In this document: one piece after another, positions 1-12,594 of the stretch | Layout of the letters: each line of letters opens with the position of its first letter | Numbering within the stretch: the stretch's first letter is position 1 | Source: Helopsaltes ochotensis | Lineage: Eukaryota; Chordata; Aves; Passeriformes; Locustellidae | Direction: 5' to 3' | Assembly (NCBI GenBank): GCA_013400155.1 | Contig: VXBM01001578.1 | Coordinates: 63,048 to 127,047, forward strand | DNA length: 64,000 bases | Position numbers and translations under genes: made by a program | Notes under the pieces: generated by a model | Database searches by the model: none | Seen by the model: the letters and a program-made list of their open reading frames with translations, nothing else | Told to the model about the DNA's origin: nothing

Positions 1-167
1 ATTTGTTAAAATAGACCAGAAGAAGGATAGGACTGTGCTTTTGTTCCAGGGCTTTGCAGGAAACAACTTTGACTTACAGCCATATATAAATGAAATTGGG
101 TAGAGTTTCCAAAGGCTGTTACCCATTCAGCACTTTTTTGATGATCTGCCTCCCTTTTTGTCTTCAG

Positions 168-209
168 CTCAGCTGATGTGAAGGAACGATGGCTGTCAGC
201 ATTACTGTG
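168..209 (+). CDS. ARHGAP20-like: ARHGAP20-like exon, end of PH domain
   Basis: A 42-base exon between a TTTTTGTCTTCAG acceptor and a GTAAGT donor. It encodes SADVKERWLSALL, the typical last helix of a PH domain with its invariant tryptophan. It enters with the third base of a codon and leaves after two bases of a Trp codon completed by base 942. The upstream exons are outside the window, and bases 1-167 read as intron. Confidence 0.8.
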
Positions 210-3200
210 GTAAGTGACCCTCCTTTCATCTTCCTTCTAGGTGGTTCCTCTACAGGTCTTAGAGAAATTTGCCTGTCAAATTGCACTCTGGTTTTCAGCA
301 TGTTAAGTGTCCAAGTGCTGTTTGAAAAATCCACCTTTGAAATCTGAATATAGGTGCTCCTAGGAGAGTACAAAATTGGTGTTAACAATTGGGGAAAAAG
401 AGGATCTATCAGAAGATTCTATTGTTGGAGCATACTTTTTACTTTGGAGCTAGTGGTCGACTTTGCTAATCACTGTGAAACTTTCACAAGTGTTACATCT
501 GATTCTTCACATGTTTTTTTTGGTCTTAACTAAATTTTTATTGCGTTGCATCTAGAATCTACAGTTTTTCTTTTTATTTTACGTTTTATGTGTTGCTTCC
601 ACTAACATCCAGACAAAAGTGTTTATATAAAGACAAAGAGGGGAAGAAATCATATGATTTTTGGAGAACTGTAGTGATCCTGAGGGAACACTGGAAGGTA
701 TTATGCAGGACCTATCTACCTGCACTGAAGTACTGCATGTGGGGAATTGTTAGTCTTTGTGCTCCAGGTAGATAAAGAAGTCAGTAAGAGCACGTGGCCT
801 CACTATGAACATTATATTCGTATCTATCATAATTAATCTGTACTTACTGCAGTGCCAAGGAGGATGTCCCATCCACATTTTAGGGCACTTCTCAAATTTG
901 ATTAGGAATTTACATCCCTTCCCCTTCTCTTTGACTTTCAGGCATATCAATGAGGTAAAACAAAATGAGTACCTGAAGAATCTGACCCTTCAGATCGTTG
1001 TGCTGGATGATGACAACTGTTCTTCTGTAAGTAAAGCTAAGAACTGCTCATCAGATCAAGACTACACAGGGGTCTGTGGAGTAGAGGAGAGAATGCAGGG
1101 CTGCGCTGGTATTCCCATTTCAAATTCAAGTCCCAGCTAAAAAGATTTAGAAGGTGTGCATCTGGGTATCTGCATCCTTCCCACTTGGAAGCCCACTTGG
1201 AGAGTTTTGGTTTGAGAAATGAGGAGGTAGCCACACCCTTACCAAACAGCACTTAATTTCTAAGATTATTCTTCGCCCCTGACTTCTTTTCTCTTCTCCT
1301 TTTGCTTCACTTCAAAATTCATGACAGTTTGTGGCTGAGTGCCACAGTCAATTCCTACTTCCAGTGCTATGAATTGAGGATATTGATCACAGAATCACTG
1401 GTATGTTGACCTGAACTAATTTACTGGAATGTGTCCCATTCTAGCAAACATTTCTTGGCTTCCTGTAGAGCTTGGTGGGTCACATTTGCCTCCTGGGTAT
1501 TCTTCTGTCAAAGAGTGACCCGTGGCACTCATGGTTGATGAGCATTGCCATGTTCCATGATCACCCTTTTGAGTGACAGTGGCACTATAATCAGCCAAAC
1601 GCTGATGGGATCAAACACAGTATCTGAGCACCACCCACCTCCTGTGATTTCTGCTGGATGAAATCTTTGGATGGTATAATAGACCCACGACGGAAGTAGT
1701 GGAGAATAGCTTTCACTTTGTATAGCCATCATCCTTTCTGGTGTAGCTCAAACTAGTACAGCTCATCCAACCATGAACGTTTAGTAAAGATAGTCATTAG
1801 ACAGAGATGTGACATTTTCCCCAGATTTTGAAGCTACAAGGAACTGCAACCAAACTTTTCACCTTTGTCTTAGCTTCCTGTATTTTCTGTTTTCCTTTCT
1901 AGACCACTACAGTCAATGTGTCCAATGTGGAAACTGCAGAGAGTGTGATGAAAAAGACCCTCCTACAGCTTGGGCTCCCTGTAAGTGGGCAGGTGACAGA
2001 TCTTAGCTAAGGATGCTGGTAACATCTGTTTCACAGAACAGTGTGGGTGTGGATAAGTGTAGACTTGCTGTCTATTGCTTTCTGAGTGGAGGGCAACCTC
2101 ATGGACCCTCACTCTGGCTCCTCTCAACTAACATTTTTATCTTCTCTATTCCTCACCCAACAGGGCAGGACTAGTGAACACCATCTGTGGGTGGTCTCAG
2201 GAAAAGATGAGCCTGCTTACCCTCTCATTGGTAAGAGCTCTCCCATACTGAGCATCATTTTGGTGCTTAATTCTGGCATCAGAGGAACAAGTGATAAATT
2301 ATATTAGCGTGTGTGGCAGAGATACGTCACAAATATTGCACTCTTCACTTAAAAAGCAATGGTAGGGACACTGTTGCTATGTAAGCATTAAGTTGCTGTA
2401 AGATGTCACTTGGCTTTTATCGTCTCAGAATCCACATTTAATCAAAGCATGGTGATACCTTTGAAAAACTTCACACTTTTCCAAGCAAATCTGTGCATTT
2501 CTGGGTAGGAGCCCATCACACTTTTCAGCAGATGCTCCAAATAAATAGGAAATCTTTAGGCTGGCCCAAGACATGCCTTCTTTGCAACAGATGCGATATA
2601 GGGGTAGGACATGCCTCAAAGCTTAATTCAATCCCTCTGGCTGCTAGTATGAGCTTGCAGGGCTACAGGCTTTGAGGCTGGTCATACTCTCCTGCCCAGC
2701 TTTGCAGGCGTCTCCTCACAGGCAGAGCAGGAGGTCCAGGGCAGCCTCATCTCACCTTCACTGTCTGTGATAGAGGTGTCCACTGATCTCTGTCAGACAG
2801 AGCATCTCCTGACACTCCCCAGGCCCTTTCCCTTTGGGCTCTGTCAGAACCAAACCAATTGCTGCAGTTAGGTGATCATTCAGCAAGAGTGTGTAAGATC
2901 TAGAGGAAAGCACTTTGGCAACTGAAGGAAGCAGATTTTTTAGACTGTCTATTTGTGACTTATAAGCCTCTAGTAGGAAGCTAACATGTTTATCTTACTT
3001 TTCTGGTACTTACTTAGTTTTCATGCATTTCAGTTCACAAGTAATGAAACTACTTTCCACACAAAATGTTGTATCTCATTGAAAATCCAGTTTGTTGCAT
3101 TTGGGTTGTTATCTTCTGAACTGCTACCTTAATCCAAACTGACCTCACAAGCACTTGTGGACCACTTGCATCAATGCCTTTGCTTTTTGTTTGAAAACTT

Positions 3201-6200
3201 TCCTTTTTAACAATTTGTGTTTAGGTTTTAGAAACTCCTCAGGCTTGAGGGAGGGTAGGTGTGTATATGAAGGCCTTTAGGACAATTACAATGAAGGAGA
3301 GTGCTACAGATCTGTAGGGGCTGATTTCAGAAATAGAAGGAACAATTCATACTATACCACTGAATTTTGTCTGTTAAGTTCTAAGCATTCATCATGGAGA
3401 TGATCAAAGCTAGAATTTTCCAATAACAATAAGAGTTTTTACCATAGCTCTGCATCTTTGCTTGCCCTTTACACAACTCTGCTCAACAGGGCACGAGCAT
3501 CCCTTCAGCATCGCCTTGAGCTGTCTCCGGGACTCTGCTGACCAGCAACAAAGAACCAACAACAACACCCTTCTGGCTGATGGGACAGAGGCTTCCTTCC
3601 TTGCTCAGCTCCCAAAGGAAAAACAGTGTCAGTTTGTCCTGAAACCCAGACTCCAAGCTCCCATGCAGCTGAGGAGAGGTAGGGTCTGCAGGAGTGTGGT
3701 ACAGCCAGGTAGAGACTTTATTGCTGTCCAGTGCAGTGCTGAACTCTTCTGGCATCATACATGTATCCCAGAGTTGCTTTCGTACCTGAATGTAATGTGA
3801 AGAGGAAGAGATAGAAAAGAGGTGAAATTTCTCTGTGCAAATGTTCAGACTTAGTTTTCAGTCCTTCATTAGTCTTGCAATAGAATCATAGAAAGTGCTG
3901 GGTTGGAAGAGAACCATCAGTATCATTGTGTACTGTACCCATAACCCCACCATCCACTTAGAGGATTGTCCATACGCTCCTTGAACTCAGACAGCCTTGA
4001 TGCTGTGACCACTGCCCTGGGGAATCTGTTGCAGTGTTCAGCCACCCTCTGGGTGAAAAACCTTCTCGTGAGATCTAACATAAATATAAAGCTGACTCAG
4101 CTTCATATCATTATCTCAAGGCCTATCACTGGTCACAAAAGTCACATCATCCTTGCACTGCAGAGACAGCAAGGTTCCCTGAAGAATGGTGATTGAGAGT
4201 TTTGCTGATGGTTGAGAGATGAACAAGTGTTTTCACTGTTGTATATTGTCTAACCATCCCCATTAAGAGTGCAGTTAATAAGCAGGTGAGGGTAGGAAGT
4301 GCATGTTTTGCTGGGAACTCTGTCTCCACTGTAGATCACTCACTGTCCAGCGGGAGGACAGACAGGTGTGTAATGAAAGTCTGTGTTTTCTTTCAGAGCC
4401 ACTGCAGAAACACACCAAGAGGAAGAAGTCCTTGATTGACTGGGCCTTGCGCCGCAGCACCAGCACCCCCACAGGCAGCCCTCCTTCACAGTCACCTACC
4501 ACACCACGGAAACTCTTCGGCCTGTCCCTGTCCTCTGTCTGTCCTGATGGAATCCTTCCCAAGCCAATCATGGTAAGCAGCAGCCTGGACTGCTTGTCTT
4601 GACATAAACTTGATGTGTTTAGCCCAAAATGTAAAGCCACTTGCAGCATTTATGAGAATTGAATGGGGAAGAGGACTGTCATTTACTTGTGATCCAGACT
4701 CAGCTCAGTAACAAGGTGGGAACTACGCTCTGCTGGGTAATCCCTGTCACTTCATTCACAGACATCTGTCCTGTTTCAATGGGTGTCTTCAGGTCATCAC
4801 CAGTTGACAAGGGGCAATGTCAGTGGATCCTGCCATGCTATGTAGCAGAGAACTCACTTACTACCAGAGTCCCCTGGGCTCACACTTGTCATAGGACAAG
4901 CGTGCCCACATGAACTGTATCTCCAGCTTGGCTGTCAGGTTCTTGTCTCTGGTTAGATCAGGATAAATCTCTTGCATTCTTTTCTTCCCATTACTGACTT
5001 GGTGTTCTGCTAATAACATTACAACACATGATCTATAATATACACAAACAAGATGGTAAAGTGTTAGGCTCTAAAGTACACCTGGGTTTTCTCTTAGGAT
5101 ATGCTGCTCCTTTTGTACCATGAAGGTCCCTCTACTAGGGGCATATTCAGACGTTCTGCCAATGCCAAGACTTGCAAGGAATTGAAAGAGAAGCTGAACT
5201 CTGGAGATGATGTTCAGGTGGATGGAGAGTCAGTCTTTGTGGCTGCAGCTGTCATCACGGTATGTTTGGCCAAATAACTCAGCTGTCTGGGCTAATGGTA
5301 CCTTCCTTCTTTGAGGGAGCAATGAGTCTTTATGGGTAGGGAGAATTTCAGGGGAACAGAAAGCATTTTCCAGCCAGGAACATTTTCACCTGATGGCTTG
5401 GTATGCTTGTGTACACAGAGGTACCTGCCCGATACAGTGACCCTGCTTTTCACATGTGCAGCCCCTCAGGACAGGGCTCCCTTTGGCACCTCCCTGTACC
5501 AAACCACCCCCAGCAGGAAATACAGTGATGTCCACCTGCAAGGCAGCCATTATGTCTGTACAGTGCCAAATAACATGACAGATGCTGCACTGACATATAC
5601 ATAAAACCCTTTGGTGGCAGCAGCACAGATGTTCTTTGTGATTTCTGAATGCAAGGAAGAGGCTGCAGAAGGTTTGGGAGGACTTGTGCCATTTGAGGGC
5701 TGCTGCTCTGCAACCCCCAAAACAGGAGCTGACCTGTGCTCTCTGAACACCCAGTCTTCACCTTCACCTTTTGCCAGCAAGCATGAGGGAAAGCAGCTGC
5801 TAAATCCAAGCAGAGGGGTTGTGGTGGGTGGGGAATGAAGTTTGTGATAAGACCCATGTTTCAGTAAGGAAAGCGTATATTTTGTACTGGCAATTAAATC
5901 TGGTCAGAGTAATTTAGGCACCAAAGTATCCAAAAAAATCCCCTTTTTTCTTGTTGGCTTGATATTCAGCACTTCCCAACACGACATACATTGAGCTGTT
6001 GAATAGTCCCCTGAGAAAAACCTAGCAGTCCTCCTAGCTGAGAATTGTTTAAGAGAGAGATGTGCAGAGCCTCAGGGCTGAGTCCTCTTCTGAACTGGAG
6101 GCCAGTCCTGCTCCGGAGAAGGGGCAAAACAAGTGGGGTGCCTGTTCATCCTGCAGTGCTGCCACAGAAGAGCCTGAGGAAGACAGCTCGGTGGGCATGG

Positions 6201-9200
6201 GGGGGAGAGAATAAACATGTTTGTGTAGTGTCTTATCTTGTGCTTAATATGAATAAACAGTGACTAGGCATTGACTGTCATGACTGATATGCATTGTGAA
6301 ACTGAAACCAGGAATTCAAAACTGACCAGACTGCTCTGCATATATATATTTAATTCAGGATTTTCTCCGAAATATACCTGACAGTGTTCTATCCTCAGAC
6401 ATGCACGGACTGTGGATGGAAGCTGTGGACACAGAAAATCGGGCACATAAGATTGAAGCTATCAAAAGGTTTGTAAAAGTTTTCTTTGGTGGAAAAAGGG
6501 GAATCCTATGGCCCTAAGAATAGCCTCCATTTTCTGGGAGACTACTGGCAATACTCCAGGACACACTGGAGGACCTATTGCTGATTGCCAGTGTCACTGA
6601 TCAGGAAATTTTCTTTTCAATGGTCTTTTTTGAACATCCTTAACATTTCTGACCCTAAAAAAGTAATTTAAAAATTCTCTTCTGATGATTAGCTAAATTA
6701 CCAGAACAAGTAAACTGAAAAAGCATAATAAAATCCAGCCACCAGGAATGCATCTATGGTAGCAGAATTAGATCTTTAATGACAGTAAATTTATTCTTAT
6801 GTGCATGAAATGAGGCTGATCATCATATTGGCAGTTAGAAGAAACAGCCCCATCAAGGTGGAGACATCGACCTTGAAAAAGGCTTTAACTGCCTTGAAAC
6901 TGCTGCCCTGAGCATGAGCGGTTTATCAGCCTCCTGTTGAATATCCTGTTTATTCAGCCACGGCTCAGCTAAGTTTTTGAACCTTACCATTTAGCCTGGG
7001 CCTTCTTTATCCATGTTCTCCATAGCACATGACACAGCAGTGGCATGGTCTGGCATGCTGCTGGCCTGCAGCTGTCTCCTGTCTGCTCTGGGCGGTCCCT
7101 GCTTAGTCAAGGCATTGAGGGCTCCCTCCCACATGCCCTGAACCCAAGTCCCTTGTCCCTCCAGCTCTGTGACCAGAGCAGGTGGGCAATTTGGATGCAG
7201 AGTTGTGGCTCTCACGTGAGTTGGTGGAGGGGAGTGACAGATTCACCTTATTATCAAATAGGGATGCCTGAGGCTGGGTACAAAGGGGCAGGAGGGGGAC
7301 AAAGCTTTGAGATGCAACTTCTGAAATTCAAAGAGCAGATGTTTGTGAACAGCACTGTTTTCCTTTTTTCCCCATTCCCTGAATAGTCTTGTCAACCAGC
7401 TTCCAGAGGCCAACCTCATCCTACTCAGACACCTCTTTGGAGTCCTCCATCATATTGAGCAGAATTCTGGAGTGAATCAGATGAATGCCTTTAACCTGGC
7501 TCTTTGCATAGCACCCAATATGCTGTGGCTACCAAGTCCCACTGGGCCTGAGGAGGAGAGCCGGTCTACAAAGAAGGTAATCTTCCATGGGTTTTGCCTC
7601 ACCTCTGTGTTCCGTTTTCACTGCTTTTTATGGGCACTGCCTTTTGTAGTCTAAAGGAAGGCATAGGGCCAGTGACTGTGCTGGCTGAGTGGCACCCAGG
7701 CTGCATCCTTTCCTCTGTGCAGTTGTGCCCATGCTGGGAGGGCATGGGAGGGGTTTAGCTCCTAGACTATCCAGCATGAAAAGGGAAGCAGTGATTGCTT
7801 CACCAGATGAACTTCTTATATGGTCAAGCAAGCACAAGAAAATTGGAGCAGCTGAAGTCGGGTACTGCCACCTCATCTGGGACAAAGTAAGCAATGAGCA
7901 CAACAGTGCACCTGAAAGGAGGAATGCTTGCTTGTAGCTTATGAGGTGTAAGCAATAGTGAGGAAAACCGTAGAATGTGCTACACCTGGCTCACAGTACC
8001 CATTCACATAGTTCACATTCTTGCCTCAGGTGTTCATACAGATGCACTGGCACATCATTAACAGCTTCTTGAGGAAATTACATCTTTGTAAAAAAATGAA
8101 AACTATCTGGGTATGATTTTACTTGCTCTGTTTTCATGAAACTGAATCTCTGAATTCCTGTCTTTGCCAGGTGGCCTTGTTAGTGCAGTTTCTGATTGAA
8201 AACTCAAGAGAGATTTTTGGGGGTGATATTGCTTCCTTGTTCCAAAGACCTGACAAAAAGAAGTCCAAAAACTCAGCAGAATCTCTGGGTAAGTTGGTGG
8301 TAGTAAATCTTCCAGAAATATTTAAAATCTTTTAATAGGTAAAGTCCTCAGACAAAAGAGTTTGTTTTACCTTCATGTTTCTCCTAAGGAACAGTATTGA
8401 AAACCGGTTGTGTTTGGTTTTCCCTTTGCCTGTCAAGCATAGGCAGGAAGAGATAGCAAAGCAGGAAGCAGAGGGCTGAGGTGCAGAAACTCCAATGTGT
8501 CCTGAGGGATGGTTGTCTTTCTCTGTGGCTGCTGTTAAACCTACTCTAGCCATTGCAAGTGTAGTGTAGCCTTAGCACTGCCATGTCCCAGCAGTATTTT
8601 TATTTTCCAGGTTAGTTCTGGAAAAGTAAAGCTAAACCACAATTTGTAGGGAAAGAGATGGAGTTGTCTCTGTTAACTATCTTATGAATACAGGCCAGTA
8701 GTGAAAACTGGTCATCAAGCCAGAATTTTTTTATTATTTCCTGTGAGAATAATGGATCATCTTTGTTTTTCCACAGGCTTGATATAATTTCCCTGTTTTG
8801 GTTGTGAGGTATTATATATATGGCAACAAATTAATTTGTGTCATCTGCCCCAGATATAGGCTTGGCTCAGCATGATGATTCCTCTGATGAGCTGGAGTTT
8901 TCCACTTGCGATCCAGAAGGGCCAAAGCACCACCTGGAATCTGAAACAGATGCCATTTTTGAAGCACCTAGAAGCTTGTTACTTGATGGGGATCAGGAAG
9001 ACTGGGACTTGTTCAGTGAGATCACAGCCTGCTACCAAAGCAAAGCCCAGACCAACGCCAGTGCAGACAGCTACGAGCTGCTGGAGGAGGATGGCTCCTT
9101 CTGTTCCATCGGCTCCATATGCTCGCTCAGCCCAGCCAGGGACCGGTGCTCCTCAGAGCCCAGCGTCTGCCTCAGCTCCCAGCTGCCCGCACAGAGCCAC

Positions 9201-10571
9201 GAGCCAGTGGCCCGCCAGTCCAGCTGCGATGCCACCATCATGGGCAGCCACACAGACTACATGCACAGGCTCAGGCAGCTGCAGGTGGAGAGCCAGAAGC
9301 TGATTGATGAAGGCCTAAGCCCTGGGCTGAATAAAGGCAGACAGAACTTGTGGCAAGCACCTCAGACCACCTCCAGGGTGAAGCAGCTCAGCCTTCAGAA
9401 GTCCAGTCTGTCCAACAGGTCCAGCTTCTCCAGCCTGTCCTCTACCACCACCTCCCCATCTGCCTCCTCACTCAGCTCCTTAGACAGTGCTTTCTCCTAC
9501 TGCTCAGAGTCATCAGCCATTAGCCCCACAGATGTCTCATCCCTCCCATTCATGTTTGGCACTTCTGCCAGGCTTCATGCAGTGTCTCCCACAGCTGCCA
9601 AGAGGTCCCAAAAAGAGTGGCACAAATCCTTCACATCTCCTGTGCCTTCACATCTGTGCAACCAGGACAGTTTTCATGAGGATGAACCCAAGGCTGGAGA
9701 GAGCAATCGTTGCTCTGGAGAGCAGAAATGTTTTCCACATGCTAGCAGAGCTACCAAGGGAAACCCATTCACTGACATTGACTGGGAAGAAGAGGAGAGA
9801 CAGCTGAGTTGTTCAGGGTGCCCTGACCCAGGGCTGAGGAGCCAGGATTATACCAAAGAGTTTGAGCAAAGCTCTGAGTACCCAGCTGCCAGCCCATCCA
9901 GCAAGACATCCCCACACGTCAACCACCAGCAGCACAAGGAGAAGACAGTGAAGAACATAGAAATCAAAGGCATTGATATGTGCCCTCTTCAGGAAAGCCT
10001 GAAGCGCACCAAGATAACTTTTTATGTGGCCCCAAACAAAGAAATAAAGACACCTTGGGGGTCACAAGTGGAAGAGGAGAGATCTGTGACAAACACCAGC
10101 AGCAGAGAGCAGAGCCTGTCCAAGAGCTTGCAGACTGTGAGAGTCCACATCCCCCAGACAGTCTTCTATGGGCAGAACACACCCCTTGTCCTGCAGTCCA
10201 TCTCCAGGCGCTACCACCGTGAACCGACGATCCCACCCCTGAAGGCTGAGCACAGAGAGAGCCCCCAAAGTGCCTCTGCTCCCGAGGAGCTGGAGAGACA
10301 ACCAGTGGAAATGGCGCAGGCGCCAACACAGAGCAAGGGCTTTGACACATTCAGCCACACCATCCGCATCATCCTCCCTGACTCCATCCGAAACACCATC
10401 AGGGACTATTTCAGGCACGATGAAACCCAGCCCTGCCCCACAGCAGAGGTGGAAGCGATGGAGAAGGAACTGCTCCGGAGCAGGGTGGAGTGGCTCAGGA
10501 GCCAGCCTCTGGCAGAGGTGGCTGCAGAGGAACGTGACACAGCAGTGTTTGCAGAAGAGACATTTGTCTAA
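168..10571 (+). CDS. ARHGAP20-like: ARHGAP20-like Rho GTPase-activating protein (3' part of gene, 11 coding exons)
   Basis: Predicted to accelerate GTP hydrolysis by Rho-family GTPases in the cytosol or at membranes. Joined exons 168-209, 942-1026, 1903-1980, 2164-2230, 3490-3678, 4397-4572, 5098-5259, 6359-6468, 7387-7576, 8171-8288 and 8854-10571 give 977 residues in one continuous frame; the 5' exons lie left of the window. In order: end of a PH domain (ADVKERWL), an RA domain (about residues 25-105 of this part), a RhoGAP domain (about 195-395) with the arginine finger in GIFRRSAN (R230) and the NLALCIAPN motif, then a long Ser-rich tail. The tail shares with ARHGAP20 as I remember it the RCSSEPS, SSCDA and QKLIDEGL elements and the SSLSS..SLDSAFS block, so ARHGAP20 family membership is firm. 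It is probably a sister copy, because the neighbour is MSN and not RDX. The tail looks shorter than in human ARHGAP20. The usual GAP-domain lysine before FLRNIP is a threonine. Confidence 0.9.
942..1026 (+). CDS. ARHGAP20-like: ARHGAP20-like exon, start of RA domain
   Basis: Acceptor CTTTCAG, donor GTAAGT. Encodes HINEVKQNEYLKNLTLQIVV and then LDDDNCSS, the first beta strand of the Ras-association fold. The first base completes the Trp codon from the previous exon, and the exon ends in phase 0. Confidence 0.88.
1903..1980 (+). CDS. ARHGAP20-like: ARHGAP20-like exon, RA domain
   Basis: Acceptor TTTCTAG, donor GTAAGT, both ends in phase 0. Encodes TTTVNVSNVETAESVMKK followed by TLLQLGLP, the strand-helix segment of an RA domain. 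Confidence 0.9.
2164..2230 (+). CDS. ARHGAP20-like: ARHGAP20-like exon, RA domain
   Basis: Acceptor CCAACAG, donor GTAAGA. Encodes GRTSEHHLWVVSGKDEPAYP and LI, the RA strand ending in the 'YPLIGHE' turn, and leaves in phase 1. Confidence 0.9.
3490..3678 (+). CDS. ARHGAP20-like: ARHGAP20-like exon, end of RA domain and linker
   Basis: Acceptor CAACAG, donor GTAGGG. The split Gly codon gives LIGHEHPFSIALSCLRDS, then a polar linker, then FLAQLPKEKQCQFVLKPR, a final conserved strand. Phase 1 at both ends matches its neighbours. Confidence 0.87.
3879..4175 (-). mobile_element. CR1 LINE fragment (3' end)
   Basis: Starts with the CR1 3'-terminal motif in reverse (AATAGAATCATAG), followed by GGGTTGGAAGAGAACC, CCTTGAACTCAGACAGC and TCTGGGTGAAAAACCTTCTC. 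These are diverged copies of the standard CR1 tail. It lies in an intron, antisense to the host gene. Confidence 0.85.
4397..4572 (+). CDS. ARHGAP20-like: ARHGAP20-like exon, basic linker and start of RhoGAP domain
   Basis: Acceptor TTTCAG, donor GTAAGC. Encodes a basic stretch (KHTKRKKS), a Ser/Thr/Pro-rich linker, and KLFGLSLSSVCPDGILPKPI, the canonical opening of a RhoGAP domain. Ends in phase 0. Confidence 0.92.
5098..5259 (+). CDS. ARHGAP20-like: ARHGAP20-like exon, RhoGAP arginine finger
   Basis: Acceptor CTCTTAG, donor GTATGT, phase 0 at both ends. Encodes GPSTRGIFRRSANAKTCKEL with the catalytic arginine finger, and ends VAAAVIT. The last residue is Thr where RhoGAP domains usually have Lys. 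Confidence 0.93.
6359..6468 (+). CDS. ARHGAP20-like: ARHGAP20-like exon, RhoGAP domain
   Basis: Acceptor AATTCAG, donor GTTTGT. Encodes DFLRNIPDSVLSSDMHGLWM and continues to HKIEAIK, the RhoGAP 'LR-LP' helix and the following helix. Leaves in phase 2. Confidence 0.93.
7387..7576 (+). CDS. ARHGAP20-like: ARHGAP20-like exon, RhoGAP core
   Basis: Acceptor GAATAG, donor GTAATC. Encodes LVNQLPEANLILLRHLFGVL and MNAFNLALCIAPNMLW, the second conserved RhoGAP block with the Asn that contacts the GTPase. Ends in phase 0. Confidence 0.94.
8171..8288 (+). CDS. ARHGAP20-like: ARHGAP20-like exon, end of RhoGAP domain
   Basis: Acceptor TTGCCAG, donor GTAAGT. Encodes VALLVQFLIENSREIFGGDI, the last RhoGAP helix, then a Lys-rich linker. 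Leaves in phase 1, and the Asp codon is completed at 8854. Confidence 0.93.
8854..10571 (+). CDS. ARHGAP20-like: ARHGAP20-like last coding exon, C-terminal tail
   Basis: Acceptor TGCCCCAG, then 571 uninterrupted codons to a TAA at 10569-10571. The tail is predicted mostly disordered. It holds an acidic start (DDSSDELEF), a conserved RCSSEPS plus SSCDA plus QKLIDEGL segment (about 9149-9320), a Ser-rich block (about 9400-9540), a strand-like piece KITFYVAPNKEIKTPWG near 10010-10065, VRVHIPQTVFYGQ near 10140-10170, and a structured end, TIRIILPDSIRNTIRDYF (about 10360-10410), followed by a Glu-rich helix. A single giant tail exon is also what I recall for ARHGAP20. Confidence 0.95.
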
Positions 10572-12503
10572 GGGGATGGACATGGAGGAACTAAGTAATT
10601 TTTTTTGTGTGTATGTGCAACAGAAAATATTTTGTAATATATGATCAGGGTGTGAAAAATTTAGCAGGCTGCATGGGGCAACAAATGTAAAGTGACACTA
10701 ATGTGTATGTAATGATGGGGTTCAATACTCATTTTGGTGGGAGGTGGGGGGCTGTTCTTGTATTTTCTTTATGCCCTTTTCTCATGGAAGAGACTTCACT
10801 GAATGGGTGTGGAGTGGAGTGAATACCATCAGACTCTCCCTGTCCTTGAATTAGCTGACCTGCACAGGTCCTGACTCCATTTTTTTTAATAGCAAAAAGA
10901 GAAACATTGCTATATTTTCTCCAGTCAACTGCTGATGTTCATGGATGACTGGACAACAGGGACAGCTAAATATAAATTAGTAACAAACCTTTGCACTTGC
11001 ACAAAAGCCACCAATATTCACTGTTCATCACAACCATTCATCCAAAGGAAAATCCTTCACCTTCATTCCAGAAATCACTGCTGCTTCACTCTGCTCATCT
11101 GTTGTCTGCTCTGGTCTAGCTCACTGCCCACATCCATTATTGGTTGAGGCTAGGTTCCCAAATCAGCACTTGTAGCCCAGAGTCCAAAGTCCAGAATTCA
11201 GTGACAGACAGCATGTGTAATTTTTTAAGCCCAAGATAGCCTTTTTCTGGAATAGTGATTCTTTCTTCTCATACCTTCCCCAAAGTTAGCATTTGACAGA
11301 GACACAGTTGCTATAAAGGATTTTAGTAATGTCACTTTGACAGGGCTGTGAATGGTCTTCTGGGAACTCAGTAGCTAGGAGTTTCAGTCCTAGTGGAAGC
11401 TGACAATTTTCTGTCAATGCTGATGCCCCTTTCTAGAGGCAGTGTGGATTATCAACTGACCAAATTCCTAGTGATGCTGAGAGGGGTTTGAGCAGGGCTT
11501 GGTTTTAGCACGAGGCCAAGGAGTTGTGGAAGTTGTCAGGAATGTTGTTGTGTAGATTCTGAAGCAAAAACACATCTGGCCACACAGTTGTGAGTCCATA
11601 CCCTGTGCAGGCTTCTTAACCAATGCTGGCTCAGAGAAACACCAAGTTCCCACTCAGCAGAGTATATGGCCCTGCATGCTCCAGCAGAATGAAGCCTGGG
11701 GAATTCCAGGCAGGGATGCACTAAGCAGGTGGCTGGTAAGGACCACCAAAGAGATGCAGCCAGTGGACTCCTGAAGCATCCCTCAAAACCATGCTCAGAA
11801 GTGCCACAGATGTAATGGGACTTTGTAGAGGGTTGTGATACTGCCAGCTGAGCTCTAAAAAGATGCTGAGAGCGTCTTTTTGGTGTTTGACAGGTTGTTT
11901 TAAGAAAATAGTGGGAAAAGTCTCAAAGGTTAAAAGGTTTGGGATGGTTCTTTTGAAAGTTACGTGAGAGTTTTCTATGGTGGTATAGGTCAGAGAGACA
12001 ATCCTTTCACTCAGTGAACAGTGAATGGCTGAATAGAAAAATACATGAATCCTAATGACTGAAAGGTTGTGCTTGTGGAATAAGTATCCCTGCAAGTATG
12101 TGCTGAGTGTCTGCAAATAGCCAGAGCTGGAGATGCATGACAGCTGCCATGGTTCAGTCCTTGCACAGAGGGGAAAGCCATCTCTGTAAAATTATCTAGT
12201 GTCAGATTCCTCCACTCATCTGCCAGGTGCCTAGGAGGGTCAGTGACAGGAACCTGGCCCAGCACTCCAAGTTCAGATCATCAAATACTAGGGCAAGGGA
12301 AACAGGGGGAAGCCCAGAGCCCACTTTCCAAGGTGTATACAGTTTATTTTGTTAGATGAAGGGTGCTTAACCCTCAGATGTGGCACTCTCTGTCCCAGAT
12401 CACCTTTGTGGCCCTTGTATAATGGAAGGTGTATATAATCATAACACAACTCCACCACCACCATAATTTTCCTCACACATGAACAGCAACAAGGCACCCA
12501 CAG

Positions 12504-12540
<37 letters not shown>

Positions 12541-12563
12541 CTTTTTTTTTTTTCCTCCTTTTT

Positions 12564-12594
<31 letters not shown>

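Larger units (their letters stand above)
210..8853 (+). other. Introns of the ARHGAP20-like gene
   Basis: Nine introns of about 0.5-1.3 kb and one of 182 bases, all GT-AG, fill the spaces between the listed exons. The only repeat I recognise is the CR1 piece at 3879-4175. The rest looks like unique sequence, with short AT runs such as the (AT)n at 6341-6350. Confidence 0.8.
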
